From: Pseudonocardia oroxyli
GTDB taxonomy: Bacteria > Actinomycetota > Actinomycetes > Mycobacteriales > Pseudonocardiaceae
Assembly: GCF_900102195.1 (NCBI RefSeq)
Contig: NZ_FNBE01000018.1
Span: 98,796 to 162,795, forward strand
Direction of reading: 5' to 3'
Length of the DNA stretch: 64,000 nt
Made by a program: the position numbers and the translations under genes. The stretch's first letter is position 1. Every line of letters begins with the position of its first letter. This document shows, in pieces, positions 7,065 through 16,437 of this stretch. The notes below the pieces were generated by a model. It made no database searches. It had not been told where the DNA came from and worked only from the letters and a program-made list of their open reading frames with translations.

Positions 7065-9725
7065 ATGGCCGAGGACCGATCGCGGTCCGCGGGTACCCCC
7101 GTCGCAGACTCCGATGTGGACGCCGGCGCCGCCGCCGCCCGCACCGGCGGTCAGGCGGTGTGGAACTACGTCGTGTTCGCCCTCAGCAAGGGCTCGACGT
7201 TGATCATGACGGTCGTGCTGGCGCGGCTGCTCACCCCCGCGGACTTCGGCGTGTTCGCCCTGGCCCTGCTCGTGATCAACCTGTTCGACTACGTGAAGGA
7301 CCTCGGCGTCGGGGCGTCGCTGGTCCAGAGCTCGCGGCGCTGGTCCGCGCTCGCCCCGAGCGGCGCCAGCCTCACGATCGTCACGAGCGTGGTCGTCGGC
7401 ACCGTCGTGGCCCTGACCGCGAGCCGGGCCGCGGAGTTCCTCGGCAACGCCGCGCTCGCCCCGATGATCCAGGTCCTCGCGATCGCCCTGGTCATCTCCG
7501 CCCTGGCCACGGTCCCGCAGTCCCGGCTGCGTCGCCAGATCGACTTCCGCAAGCGGCTGCTCCCCGAGTTCGCGGGCGCGGTGGCCAAGACCGCGCTCTC
7601 CATCGGGCTCGCGGTGGGCGGGGTCGGGGTGTGGAGCCTGGTGTTCGGCCAGCTCGCCGCCGCGACCGTCACCACCGTCATGTATTGGTGGGTGGCCCGC
7701 GAACCACTGCGGCTGGGGTTCGACCGGGAGACCGCCAAGGAGCTCGTGCGGTTCGGTGTCCCGCTCACCGCGGTCACGCTGCTGGCCTACGGCATCTACA
7801 ACGTCGACTACCTGTCCATCGGGCAGCGCCTGGGCGACGAGCAGCTCGGGCTCTACACCCTGGCCTACCGGCTCCCCGAACTGCTGGTCCTGAACCTCTG
7901 TGTCGTCGTGAGCGACGTCCTGTTCAGCTCGCTGTCCCGGATGCAGTCGGACCGGGAGGGGCTGGGCAGGCACTACCTCGCCGCGGTCGGCGTCGTCGTC
8001 GCGCTGACGGCCCCGCTCGGCGCGCTGATGGCGGCGGCCGCCCCCTCGGTGATCCACGTCCTCTACGGGGACGGGTACTCGGGCGCGGCGGACGACCTCG
8101 CCGTCCTCGCCCTGTTCACGGTGGTGTACTCGGCCTCGTTCCACTCCGGGGACGTCTACAAGGCCATGGGCAGGCCCGGTGTCCTCACCGCGATCAACGC
8201 CGGGAAGCTCGTGGTGATGGCCTACCCCATCTGGTGGGCCGCCGGGCACAGCACCCTGGCCGTCGCGCTGACGCTGCTCGCGGTCGAGGGCGTGCACTTC
8301 GTGGTGCGGATGGTGGTGGTCACCCGGATCATCGACCTACGCCTGCCCGGCTTGCTGCTCGCCATCGCCAGGCCCGTCCTGGCCGCGGGAATCGCAGGCG
8401 CCGCCATGGCCGGCGTGGCGGCGGTCCTGCCGCTGAGCCCCGGCTTCCCCGCCCTGCTCGTGATCGGGCTCGTCGGCCTGGTCGTCTATCTGCCCGCCGT
8501 CCGTCTGACCGCCCCCGCGCTCGCCCGTCGGGCGACCGCGCTCGTCCGCTCCCGACTGCCCCGTCGCGCGGGGCCTCCCGCGGCGAGCACCCGCACTTCT
8601 GAGAGGACCACCGTGAGCACCAAGTCGTCCGCCTCCCGCCGCACGGCCCGGATCGCGCTGCTCGGCGCGCTGGGTCTCGTGCTGGGCCTCGCGGGGGCGT
8701 ACTTCTACACCTCGGGTCCGCAGACCTACCGGGCGCACGCCGTCCTGGCGATGCTCCCGGGCCCGTCGGTCTCCACCACCGAACAGGCGGGGGTGTGGGA
8801 GGTCCTCTCCCGCGGACAGGCCACCCGCACGGGCGCGATCGTGCTCAACCAGCCCCAGTGGCTGGACCGTGCCGCCGACCGGGTGGGGGTCGCTCCCCGG
8901 TCCCTCACGCTGGCCGCCGGCGCGGTGCCGGACACCACCCTCATCGACGTCACCCTCGACGCCGCCACACCGGACGTCGCCGAACGCGCCCTGACCGCCG
9001 TCCTCCTCGAGGCCTCCGGCCCCGCCGCCGAGGTCAGCGGTCCGTTCGCGCTCGACGTCATCCAGCCGGCCGCGGGCACGGCCGAGCCGCTGGCGGCCTC
9101 GCCGACGCCGACCTTCCTCGGCCTGGGGCTCGGTGGCGCGCTCGTCGGTGTGGGTCTCGGGTTCCTGCTCGAGCGCGTGCTGCGCCGACGGGCCGCACGC
9201 AAGGCGACCGAACCGGTCGAGGAACCCTCGCTGGAGTCCAGCGTGGGTGTCCACGACCACGCCCCGCTCCCGGCACCTGCCGCTGCGGCGCCCGCTCCCG
9301 TCGCCCCGCCCGTGCTGGGCCGGGTCCCGGTCCCGAGCATCTGGCCGCCCGACGAGGCTGCGGCCCCACATGGGGCCGGGCTGTTCCAGGCGGTCGACGT
9401 CCACTCCCCCACCGTGCCCGTCGCGGCGATCCGCAGGCCGCGACCCGCGACGGCAGAGGAGGCACGCGGTCGGGACGCGGACATCGCCCAGAAGATCGGC
9501 GGTGTCGAGCCGCCCGCGGCCGACGGCGCCGCTGAGGTACGCGACCCGGCCGAGGACCCGACCGAGGCGACTCCCGACTCCGCCACCTCGGCGAGCGACG
9601 ACTCCTCGACCGACAGGAGCGGCGACTCCCCAGCCGACGAGTCCGATGAGAGCGAGCAGGCCGACGTCGACTCCGACACGGTCATCGTGCGCGTGAACGG
9701 GCGGACCCCGGAACGCACCGGATGA
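7065..9725 (+). CDS. Polysaccharide flippase (Wzx/PST type) joined in frame to a Wzz-like co-polymerase
   Basis: One open frame of 886 codons. Residues about 30-500 form a many-helix MATE/PST-type flippase (12-14 hydrophobic segments, including RLLTPADFGVFALA) that would flip lipid-linked repeat units. Codon 517 is a GTG (8613) with its own GAGAGGA site, and from there the protein is Wzz-like: helix about 529-548, an extracytoplasmic domain, helix about 684-706, then an acidic Pro/Ala/Asp/Ser-rich tail to 886. No stop separates the halves in this frame, but a TGA at 8600-8602 closes the neighbouring frame exactly where a flippase gene would normally end. So this is either a true fusion, two genes with a lost stop, or a one-base indel. 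The start is ATG 7065 with GAGAGGAC. It overlaps the next gene by ATGA. Confidence 0.8.
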   Translation: MAEDRSRSAGTPVADSDVDAGAAAARTGGQAVWNYVVFALSKGSTLIMTVVLARLLTPADFGVFALALLVINLFDYVKDLGVGASLVQSSRRWSALAPSGASLTIVTSVVVGTVVALTASRAAEFLGNAALAPMIQVLAIALVISALATVPQSRLRRQIDFRKRLLPEFAGAVAKTALSIGLAVGGVGVWSLVFGQLAAATVTTVMYWWVAREPLRLGFDRETAKELVRFGVPLTAVTLLAYGIYNVDYLSIGQRLGDEQLGLYTLAYRLPELLVLNLCVVVSDVLFSSLSRMQSDREGLGRHYLAAVGVVVALTAPLGALMAAAAPSVIHVLYGDGYSGAADDLAVLALFTVVYSASFHSGDVYKAMGRPGVLTAINAGKLVVMAYPIWWAAGHSTLAVALTLLAVEGVHFVVRMVVVTRIIDLRLPGLLLAIARPVLAAGIAGAAMAGVAAVLPLSPGFPALLVIGLVGLVVYLPAVRLTAPALARRATALVRSRLPRRAGPPAASTRTSERTTVSTKSSASRRTARIALLGALGLVLGLAGAYFYTSGPQTYRAHAVLAMLPGPSVSTTEQAGVWEVLSRGQATRTGAIVLNQPQWLDRAADRVGVAPRSLTLAAGAVPDTTLIDVTLDAATPDVAERALTAVLLEASGPAAEVSGPFALDVIQPAAGTAEPLAASPTPTFLGLGLGGALVGVGLGFLLERVLRRRAARKATEPVEEPSLESSVGVHDHAPLPAPAAAAPAPVAPPVLGRVPVPSIWPPDEAAAPHGAGLFQAVDVHSPTVPVAAIRRPRPATAEEARGRDADIAQKIGGVEPPAADGAAEVRDPAEDPTEATPDSATSASDDSSTDRSGDSPADESDESEQADVDSDTVIVRVNGRTPERTG
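8601..8615 (+). promoter_or_regulatory. Internal ribosome binding site and GTG start for the Wzz-like part
   Basis: GAGAGGA at 8601-8607 is followed after 5 bases by GTG 8613. The spacing and sequence match those of the flippase start (GAGAGGACC before ATG 7065) and the glycosyltransferase start at 13955 (GAGAGGACG). Translation can therefore begin here and give a separate 370-residue Wzz-like protein even though the upstream frame is open. In the alternative frame TGA 8600-8602 overlaps this site. Confidence 0.6.
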
Positions 9726-12700
9726 CCACCACGGCCCCCGGACGCCCGACGTCCCCCTTCGACCTGCCCGCGCTCCGCCGGCGCCTGCCGGCCTGGGCGG
9801 GCCCGGCGGCGCTGATCGCGCTCGGCGTGGTCGTCGTCGTGGGGGCCGTCGGCGGGGCCGGGGCCGTGGTCCCGCTGGTCGCGGCTCCGGTCGCCGTGTC
9901 CGCGGCCGTGGTGGCGGTCCGCAGACCCACCGCGGCGATGGTCTTGATGACCGTCGCGGAGATGGCGAACGTCAGCGGCGCGATCGCGCTGCCGGTCAGT
10001 GCCTTCCAACTGACGCTGCTCATCGGACTGCTGTCGATCGCCAACGCGCTGCGCCGCCCCGAGAACCGGGCCCGCCTCGCCCGGCCTGCCCTCGTGATCG
10101 CGCTGCTCTTCGCCGCCTACATCGGCACCCAGCTCCTCACCTCGATCGGCTCCCAGATCCCCGCGGCGTCCTCCGAGGCGGACACCCGGATGGTGATCGA
10201 CTGCCTGTTCGCGGTGGTGGTGGCCGTGCTCGCCGTGCTCAGCAGGCGACCCTGGACGCTGGCCGCCGCGATCGTGCTGCCCTTCGCGGTGCTGTGCGTG
10301 CTCGCCGTGGTGAACCAGGTGGTGTTCGCGGGCACGGCGACCTTCCACGGCTTCGCGACAGTCACCGCCGCCAGTGGCGAAGGCGTCACCACGCTGCGCC
10401 AGTCCGGGCCGCTGAACGACTCCAACTTCTGGGGCCGCCACCTCGTCGTCGCGCTGCCGATGGCCGCGGCCCTGCTGGTCCGGTCCCGCCGCGCCCGCGA
10501 CGCCCGCTGGTCCGCCGTCTGGATCGCCTCGCTGGTCTGCCTGCTCGCCGGGATCTACCTCACCCAGTCCCGGGGCACGTTCATCTCGGCGATCGTGGCG
10601 ATCGGCGTCTGGGTGCTGCTCAGCGGGCGCCGGGCCCGGCTCCGCGCCGCGGCCGCGCTCCCACTGGCCGTCCCGCTGGTCTTCCTGCCCGGCATCGGCG
10701 ACCGGATCGTGGACCTCGTCGCGGACGTGCAGGGCGGGGACGCGGCCTACGGAGCCGATCCCTCGGTGCTGGGCAGGCGCGCCGCGCAGGAGATCGCGTG
10801 GGCGATCTTCCGGGACCGGCCGCTGCTCGGGACCGGGCCGGGCACGTACCCGTACCTGGTCGACTCCTACGCGGGCAAGGTCGGCACCGCGGTGCTCGCC
10901 CCCACGAACGCGCCCCACAACCTCTATGCCGAGCTCGCGTCCGACGGCGGGATCGTCGCCCTGATCGGCTGGGCGCTGTTCCTCGGCGGGGTCCTGGTGC
11001 TCTGTGCGGCAGCCGTGCGGCGCATCGCCCGGTCCACTCCACTCGGCGCGGCCGCCCCGGACGAGCGCTACCTCGCGGCCGCCGCCCTCGCCGGGCTGCT
11101 CGCCTGGTCGTTCGCGAGCGTGTTCCTGCACCTGTCGTACCTGCGGGCGTTCGGGGTGTTCGTGGCACTGGCCCTCTGCGTCGCGTTCACCGTCCCGAGC
11201 AACCTGCCCGTGCGGCGCCCGAGCCCGGAGCCCGTCGTGTTCGTGACCGCCCTCGTGGCCCTGGTCGTCGGCGGCGCGGCGGGTGCGGCGGTCTACTCCC
11301 AGCAGGTGCAGACGACCACGATCGCGAGCCAGGTGATCACGCTGCTGCCGGGCGGACCGATGACGCCCTACTACAACTACACGCTGGACGTCCGGTCCCG
11401 GACGCCGGTCCTCCCCACCTACGGCGGGATGATCGGCGCCGGCGGGGACGAGAGCGTCTGGACGGTCTCCGACCCGGTCCGCGGGGTGATCACGGTCTAC
11501 GCCGCCGAGGGGGACGAGCCTCGGGCCCGCGCCGTTCTCTCCGGTGCGCTCAATGCGGCGGGCGGCACGCTGCGCGAGCTGACCGCGGACCGTGCGTACG
11601 TGATCAGGCCGGTCGGCGACGCGCAGATCCAGGTTCGCCGCGACGTCTCGATCGGTGGCTACGCGCTCAGCGGCCTCGCGCTGCTCGCCGGCTGCCTGCT
11701 CGCGTGGCTCGCGCTCGGCCCGGTGCGTCGCAAACACGGAGCGGGAGGCACCAGGGTGGACGACCGGATCGTGCTCGTCGAATTCTCTCCGTCCGGCGGG
11801 CTGTTCCAGTTCGCGCTGCAGCTCGGCGAGGCTCTGGCCGCCGAGGGGCACCGGGTCGAGCTGGTGACGGGTCCGGACCCGGAGCGCGGATCACGCCACC
11901 CGGGCCTGGTCGTCTCCCCGGTGCTGCCGACCTGGCACCCGGCCGAGACGGGCGGGCTGTGGGGCCCGCTGCGCAAGCTCCGCAGGCTGCAGCGGGCGGC
12001 GCAGCTGGTCGCCGCGTGGGTCGTGCTCGCAGACCGGCTTCGCCGGAACCCGCCGCGCGCCGTGGTGTGGTCACACTGGCGGTTCACGTTCGAGCCGATG
12101 TTCGTGCACGTGATCGCGCGGATGCTCGGCGGACGCAGCCTGCTCGGGATCGTCGCGCACGAGCCCCTGCCGCGGTCGGACGCCAAGGACACCGCGACGC
12201 CGAAGGACGGCAAGCTGCTCGAGCGCGCATTCCGACGGGCCTGGCAGGACATGGACGTGGCCTTCGTGCTCGGTGAACACACCCGGGCGATCGTCCAGGA
12301 GCACTGGGCGCCGCGGTGCGAGGTCGTGGTGATCCCGCACGGCGACGAGGCGTTGCTGCGCGGAGAGGCACCCGTCCAGGCGGTCGCGCGGACGGGCCCG
12401 GAGGTCCTGTTCTTCGGCACCTGGTCCCGCTACAAGGGCATCGACGTGCTGCTCGAGGCCTTCGCCCTCGTGCGGGCGGACGTCCCCACCGCCCGCTTGG
12501 TGCTCGCGGGCGGCGTCGGCGCGGACGTGGACCTCGACCAGCTGTTGGAGCGGGCCCGCGAGATCGGCGGCGTGGACGCCCGACCGGGCTATGTGGACAT
12601 CGCAGACGTGCCCGATCTGGTCGGTTCCTCCCGTTTTGTCGTGGTACCGTACGTCCGGGCCAGCCAGAGTGGGGTGGCACACCTCGCCTTCACCTTCGGC

Positions 12701-12961
12701 CGTCCGGTCGTGGCCTCGGCGGTCGGTGACATCCCCGCGGCGGTACACCATGAGGTGAACGGTCTGCTCGTGCCGCCGTCCGATGCGGTCGCGCTCGCGG
12801 CGGCGATGCGGCGGCTGTTGGTGGACGAGGAGCTGGCGGCCCGGTGGGGCGCGGCGGGCAGACGCGCGGTCGAGGCCGAGTGGCAGGTCGCGGCCACCCG
12901 GATGGTCCGCGCGTTGGACGCCGCCGAGGAGACCGCCCTGCGCGAGGATGTGCATCGATGA
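9722..12961 (+). CDS. O-antigen-ligase/Wzy-like polymerase joined in frame to a GT4 glycosyltransferase
   Basis: One open frame of 1079 codons. Residues 1-520 are a polytopic O-antigen ligase/polymerase domain with YLTQSRGTF (about 280) and the Wzy_C-type motif NAPHNLYAE (about 396-404). Residues about 520-665 form an extracytoplasmic segment between two helices, reminiscent of a Wzz co-polymerase domain. From codon 679 (GTG 11756, with GGGAGG upstream) follows a complete GT4 glycosyltransferase with a GGLFQFAL acceptor loop, SRYKGIDVLLEAF, and a degenerate nucleotide-binding end. The joint may be a real fusion or two genes read through without a stop. ATGA overlaps link it to both neighbours, so the whole set is translationally coupled. 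Confidence 0.8.
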   Translation: MTTTAPGRPTSPFDLPALRRRLPAWAGPAALIALGVVVVVGAVGGAGAVVPLVAAPVAVSAAVVAVRRPTAAMVLMTVAEMANVSGAIALPVSAFQLTLLIGLLSIANALRRPENRARLARPALVIALLFAAYIGTQLLTSIGSQIPAASSEADTRMVIDCLFAVVVAVLAVLSRRPWTLAAAIVLPFAVLCVLAVVNQVVFAGTATFHGFATVTAASGEGVTTLRQSGPLNDSNFWGRHLVVALPMAAALLVRSRRARDARWSAVWIASLVCLLAGIYLTQSRGTFISAIVAIGVWVLLSGRRARLRAAAALPLAVPLVFLPGIGDRIVDLVADVQGGDAAYGADPSVLGRRAAQEIAWAIFRDRPLLGTGPGTYPYLVDSYAGKVGTAVLAPTNAPHNLYAELASDGGIVALIGWALFLGGVLVLCAAAVRRIARSTPLGAAAPDERYLAAAALAGLLAWSFASVFLHLSYLRAFGVFVALALCVAFTVPSNLPVRRPSPEPVVFVTALVALVVGGAAGAAVYSQQVQTTTIASQVITLLPGGPMTPYYNYTLDVRSRTPVLPTYGGMIGAGGDESVWTVSDPVRGVITVYAAEGDEPRARAVLSGALNAAGGTLRELTADRAYVIRPVGDAQIQVRRDVSIGGYALSGLALLAGCLLAWLALGPVRRKHGAGGTRVDDRIVLVEFSPSGGLFQFALQLGEALAAEGHRVELVTGPDPERGSRHPGLVVSPVLPTWHPAETGGLWGPLRKLRRLQRAAQLVAAWVVLADRLRRNPPRAVVWSHWRFTFEPMFVHVIARMLGGRSLLGIVAHEPLPRSDAKDTATPKDGKLLERAFRRAWQDMDVAFVLGEHTRAIVQEHWAPRCEVVVIPHGDEALLRGEAPVQAVARTGPEVLFFGTWSRYKGIDVLLEAFALVRADVPTARLVLAGGVGADVDLDQLLERAREIGGVDARPGYVDIADVPDLVGSSRFVVVPYVRASQSGVAHLAFTFGRPVVASAVGDIPAAVHHEVNGLLVPPSDAVALAAAMRRLLVDEELAARWGAAGRRAVEAEWQVAATRMVRALDAAEETALREDVHR
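11742..11758 (+). promoter_or_regulatory. Internal ribosome binding site and GTG start for the GT4 part
   Basis: CGGGAGG at 11742-11748 lies 7 bases before GTG 11756, which begins VDDRIVLVEFSPSGG, a natural glycosyltransferase N-terminus. The preceding codons encode a basic tail after the last membrane helix, where a polymerase would be expected to end. Separate translation of a 401-residue glycosyltransferase is therefore possible. Confidence 0.5.
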
Positions 12962-13932
12962 CGTCGACGAGGAGGCTGCTCCCGTCCGGAAGGCGCCTGC
13001 TCCTGGTCGGAGCGGGTGCGGGAGTGGTGGTCGTGCTTCTCGTCCTGACGCTGCTGATGACGGTGCTCGCTCCCGGGCACGCCACCTTCGAGCAGCCCTT
13101 CGCCTCGGACAGCACCTGGAACACCCCGATCGCGGCGGACGCGGGGGTCGACCCGAACTCGGACCGGTTGATCACAGGCGTCACCTACGAACGGATGCTG
13201 CATGCGGGCATGGCGGAGTTCGGGCTGCCCCTCTACCGTGCCGACGCGGACACCCCCCGGCACACCGTCACCTGCACCATCGACGAGGAGTGGGGCGGCT
13301 GCCCGTTCGACGGGGTCGAGGTGCCCATCCCGGACGACGCCCGGCCGCAGTACGGGTCGGACGGCGCCATGGTCGTCGTCGACGAGGCCACCGGCAAGAA
13401 CTACGAGTTCTGGCAGGCACGACGCACGGCGACCGGCTGGGTGACCAGCTTCGGCGCGATCACCGACCTGGACGGCTCCGGCTGGCAGGGCCAGGCCACC
13501 GGTTCCGGCGCCTCGCGGCTCGCCGGGGTGATCCGGTTGAGCGAGATCGAAGCGGGCGAGATACCCCATGCCCTCGCCCTCCAGAGCTACAACGTCTGCA
13601 AGGACGTCTTCCGCGCCCCCGCGCTCAAGACGGACGGCCGGTCGGGGCGGCCGGACTGCCTGCCCGAGGGCGCCCGGCTGCAGCTCGACCCGACGCTCGA
13701 CGTGGCCGCCCTCCCCGGCCTGACGCCCGCCGCGCGGGCCGTCGCCGAGGCGATGCAGCGCTACGGCGGCTACGTGATGGACGTCAGCGCCGCCCCGCTG
13801 AGCGTCGGTTTCGAGCGGGCGCCGGACGCGGGCCCGTCCGAGCCGGGCGCCGTGTACCGGGCGGCCGGGATGCGCTGGGACTACGACGGCATGGAACAGA
13901 TCCCGTGGGACCGTCTCCGGGTCCTGGCCTGA
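12958..13932 (+). CDS. Membrane-anchored secreted protein of the exopolysaccharide operon, unknown function
   Basis: The protein has 324 residues. A basic N-terminus and a strong helix (about 14-37) act as an uncleaved signal anchor, leaving about 285 residues outside the cell. The ectodomain starts with an FEQPFASDSTWNTPI motif and contains four cysteines (CTIDEEWGGC pair and a later pair), suggesting disulfides. The fold is not one I can name; similar secreted proteins accompany polysaccharide clusters in actinobacteria and could bind, trim or lyse the polymer. Start ATG 12958 overlaps the previous stop by ATGA. Confidence 0.7.
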   Translation: MTSTRRLLPSGRRLLLVGAGAGVVVVLLVLTLLMTVLAPGHATFEQPFASDSTWNTPIAADAGVDPNSDRLITGVTYERMLHAGMAEFGLPLYRADADTPRHTVTCTIDEEWGGCPFDGVEVPIPDDARPQYGSDGAMVVVDEATGKNYEFWQARRTATGWVTSFGAITDLDGSGWQGQATGSGASRLAGVIRLSEIEAGEIPHALALQSYNVCKDVFRAPALKTDGRSGRPDCLPEGARLQLDPTLDVAALPGLTPAARAVAEAMQRYGGYVMDVSAAPLSVGFERAPDAGPSEPGAVYRAAGMRWDYDGMEQIPWDRLRVLA

Positions 13933-13954
13933 CCCTCACACAGAGAGGACGACG

Positions 13955-15115
13955 ATGCGCGTACTGACCTTGGTGGACGCCTTTCGGATGGGCGGCGCCG
14001 AGACGCTGCTCGCCCCCCTCGCGACCGCCGCCCGGAGGGAGGGCATCGAGCTCGAGGTCGTCAGCCTGATGGACGAGTCGGTGGCGTCGACGAAGACGCT
14101 CGAGGTGCTCGACCAGGCGGGGGTCCGGCCGCGGATGCTGCGGGTCAAGCGCCTGCTGGACCCCACCGCGATCCCGCAGATCGTGGCCGAGATCCGGCGC
14201 AGCCGCTGCGACGTCGTCCACTCGCACCTGGAGATGGCGAACACCCTCGCCGTCCCCGCCGCGCGCCTCGCGCGGACGCCGGTGGTCTGTACCTTCCACC
14301 ACGTCGCGGTGCCGACGATCCAGGGGCAGGCGCGGCGGGAGCGGCTCGCGGTGAACGTCGCGACCCGCGCCGACCGCACCATCTTCGTGTCCACCGCGCA
14401 GCTGGACTCCTGGCACGCCATGTACCGGCGGGGACCGGTGCCGGACAACTGGACCGTGGTGCACAACGGTGTCGACCTGGACCTCTACGCCCCCGACGTA
14501 CCGCAGCCGGACATCCGCACCGAGCTCACCGGCGGGCGGGCGACCGACGGGCCGGTCGTCGTCCTGCCTGCGGCGTTCCGGGACTTCAAGGGGATTCCGG
14601 TGGCGATCGAGGCGTGGCCACTGGTGCAGGAGCGCTGCCCCGACGCCGTCTTGAGCCTCGTCGGCGGCGGCGAAATGGAGGAGGAGATCCGGGACCGGAT
14701 CGCCCGGCTCGGCCTGGAGAAGTCCGTCGTCCTGGCGGGGGTGCGCTCGGACATGCCCGCCGTCTACCGATCCGCCGACCTCGTCCTGCTCCCCTCGATC
14801 CACGGCGAGAACCTGCCGACGGTGCTGATCGAGGCGGCCGCCTCGGGCCGCGCCGTCGCCGCCTCCCGGGTCGGCGGGATCCCCGACATCGTCGACCACC
14901 GCGAAACGGGTCTGCTCTTCGAGCGGGACGACCCGGCGGCGCTCGCCGCCGCGGTGATCGAGCTGCTCGAAGACGCAGACCTGCGCGAGCGCCTGGGCAC
15001 GGCCGGCGTCGCGCAGGCCCGCACCAAGTTCTCGGCCGACGCGTGGGTGCGGAACCTGCGGCGGGTCTACGAGGCCGCGCTGGCGAGCCCGTCCAGGCCG
15101 AAGATACGGTCGTAG
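13955..15115 (+). CDS. GT4 glycosyltransferase
   Basis: The protein has 386 residues with the GT-B fold of family 4. The N-terminal acceptor domain begins VLTLVDAFRMGGAE. The C-terminal donor domain has VVHNGVDLDLY, RDFKGIPVAIEA and the E-x7-E motif (about E285 and E293) in GENLPTVLIEAAASG. It transfers a nucleotide-activated sugar to the growing lipid-linked repeat unit on the cytoplasmic side. ATG 13955 is preceded by GAGAGGAC, the same style of site as the other operon genes. Its last 49 bases overlap the end of the convergent glycosyltransferase gene at 15067. Sugar specificity cannot be read from sequence. Confidence 0.88.
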   Translation: MRVLTLVDAFRMGGAETLLAPLATAARREGIELEVVSLMDESVASTKTLEVLDQAGVRPRMLRVKRLLDPTAIPQIVAEIRRSRCDVVHSHLEMANTLAVPAARLARTPVVCTFHHVAVPTIQGQARRERLAVNVATRADRTIFVSTAQLDSWHAMYRRGPVPDNWTVVHNGVDLDLYAPDVPQPDIRTELTGGRATDGPVVVLPAAFRDFKGIPVAIEAWPLVQERCPDAVLSLVGGGEMEEEIRDRIARLGLEKSVVLAGVRSDMPAVYRSADLVLLPSIHGENLPTVLIEAAASGRAVAASRVGGIPDIVDHRETGLLFERDDPAALAAAVIELLEDADLRERLGTAGVAQARTKFSADAWVRNLRRVYEAALASPSRPKIRS

Positions 15116-16359
15116 CGGCTGGTCACGGCGGCGCGGCCGTAGACCCGCTGGTAGAACTCGCCCGCGGCCTTGGAGAGCTGGGCGTTCCGCTCCGGCTCGA
15201 CGGCCGCGACCAGCAGCTCACCCCACCGGCCCAGGTCGTCCTCGACGAGGCAGCCGTCGGACCCGTCGGGGGCCAGCGGGATCCCGTCGACGGCGGGACC
15301 GGTCGCCAGCACCGGGACCCCGCGGGCGAACGTCTCCAGCATCTTGATCTTGATTCCGCTGCCGAAGCGCAGCGGGGCCAGCGTCGCCGTGGCACGGGCG
15401 AAGACCGGCGCCAGGTCCGGGACGAAGCCCTCGATCCGCACCCGGTCGCCGAAGGGTTCGGCCAGGGCGGTCAGGTCCGCGGTGGCGCCGCCGCCGATGA
15501 CGCGCAGGACCGCGCCCGGGATCCGACGCTGCAACTCGGGCATGACCTCGCGGAGGAAGGCGCAGACGGCGTCGTCGTTGTGCGGGAGGTTGAGCCTGCC
15601 GAGGAACACGAACTCGGGCGGGTCGACGGGGGCCCGCTCCGCCGCGGGGATCTCCGGGAGCAGGCCGTCGATGCGCTCCACCGCCGTCGAGCCGGTGCGC
15701 TCGCGCAGCAGGTCGACCTCGTGCTGGTTGATCAGCAGGCAGCGGTCGAAGTCCCGAACGGTGGCGATCTCGCGCTGCCGGATGCGGTCGCGCTCCATCC
15801 GGAGCACCGGGCGGTAGACCGCGGGCCGACGGACCAGGGCACGCAACGGCGCGGGCACGTTCGCAGCGAACTCGCCGAGCGGGTCGAAGCCGACCTCATG
15901 GGTGTCGGCGAAGCGAAGCATGCGGTCGTAGCGCTCGGAGAACAGGTCGTCGAGGTAGAGGACCCGAGTTCGGGCCCGCGGCGAAGCGGGGGCGTGCTGC
16001 CCCATCCGCACGGTGTCGTACACCTCGATCGTGGGCTGCAACCAGGACACCAACGCGTGGATCTGGTCGCGGAGCTCGCGCGAGCCGAACATCGACTCCT
16101 GCGCCGTGTAGGTGCGGTCGGTCAGCAGCCGACCGCCGAGCGTGGCAAGCTGGGTCACCGCGCCGGGGCGGTCCAACCGGTGCGTCACCGCGGGGATGTC
16201 CGGCGCCTGGACACCGCGGGGAGCCAGCAGGGCGTAGTGCACACGGTCGGGGCCGAGCCGTTCGGAGAGGTGGCGAACGATGCCGTTGAGGACCATGCGC
16301 TTGCCGGAATCCGCCGGGACCGGCGACACTGCACTGACGACGAGAGCGGTCTCGGACAC
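15067..16359 (-). CDS. Glycosyltransferase (GT-B, group 1-like)
   Basis: The protein has 430 residues. The N-terminus VVSAVSPVPADSGKRMVLNG matches the SGxxxR-type start of glycosyltransferases such as those in surface-polysaccharide and sporulation loci. The C-terminal half carries FLGRLNLPHNDDAV, a glycine-rich VIGGG turn and GSGIKIKMLETFARGVPVLAT, the donor-binding region. The start is GTG 16359 with AAGGAAG 5-6 bases upstream; the frame is open far upstream but lacks features. It overlaps the convergent GT4 gene by 49 bases at the 3' ends. Likely one of the sugar-adding enzymes of the same polysaccharide. Confidence 0.85.
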   Translation of the reverse strand: MSETALVVSAVSPVPADSGKRMVLNGIVRHLSERLGPDRVHYALLAPRGVQAPDIPAVTHRLDRPGAVTQLATLGGRLLTDRTYTAQESMFGSRELRDQIHALVSWLQPTIEVYDTVRMGQHAPASPRARTRVLYLDDLFSERYDRMLRFADTHEVGFDPLGEFAANVPAPLRALVRRPAVYRPVLRMERDRIRQREIATVRDFDRCLLINQHEVDLLRERTGSTAVERIDGLLPEIPAAERAPVDPPEFVFLGRLNLPHNDDAVCAFLREVMPELQRRIPGAVLRVIGGGATADLTALAEPFGDRVRIEGFVPDLAPVFARATATLAPLRFGSGIKIKMLETFARGVPVLATGPAVDGIPLAPDGSDGCLVEDDLGRWGELLVAAVEPERNAQLSKAAGEFYQRVYGRAAVTSRYDRIFGLDGLASAAS

Positions 16360-16437
16360 GGGTACTTCCTTAGATTCGGCGATGCCGGGAGGCGGCGGAG
16401 GGCTCAACCTGGACGGAGCGGCACCTCGGGGGGTCGA

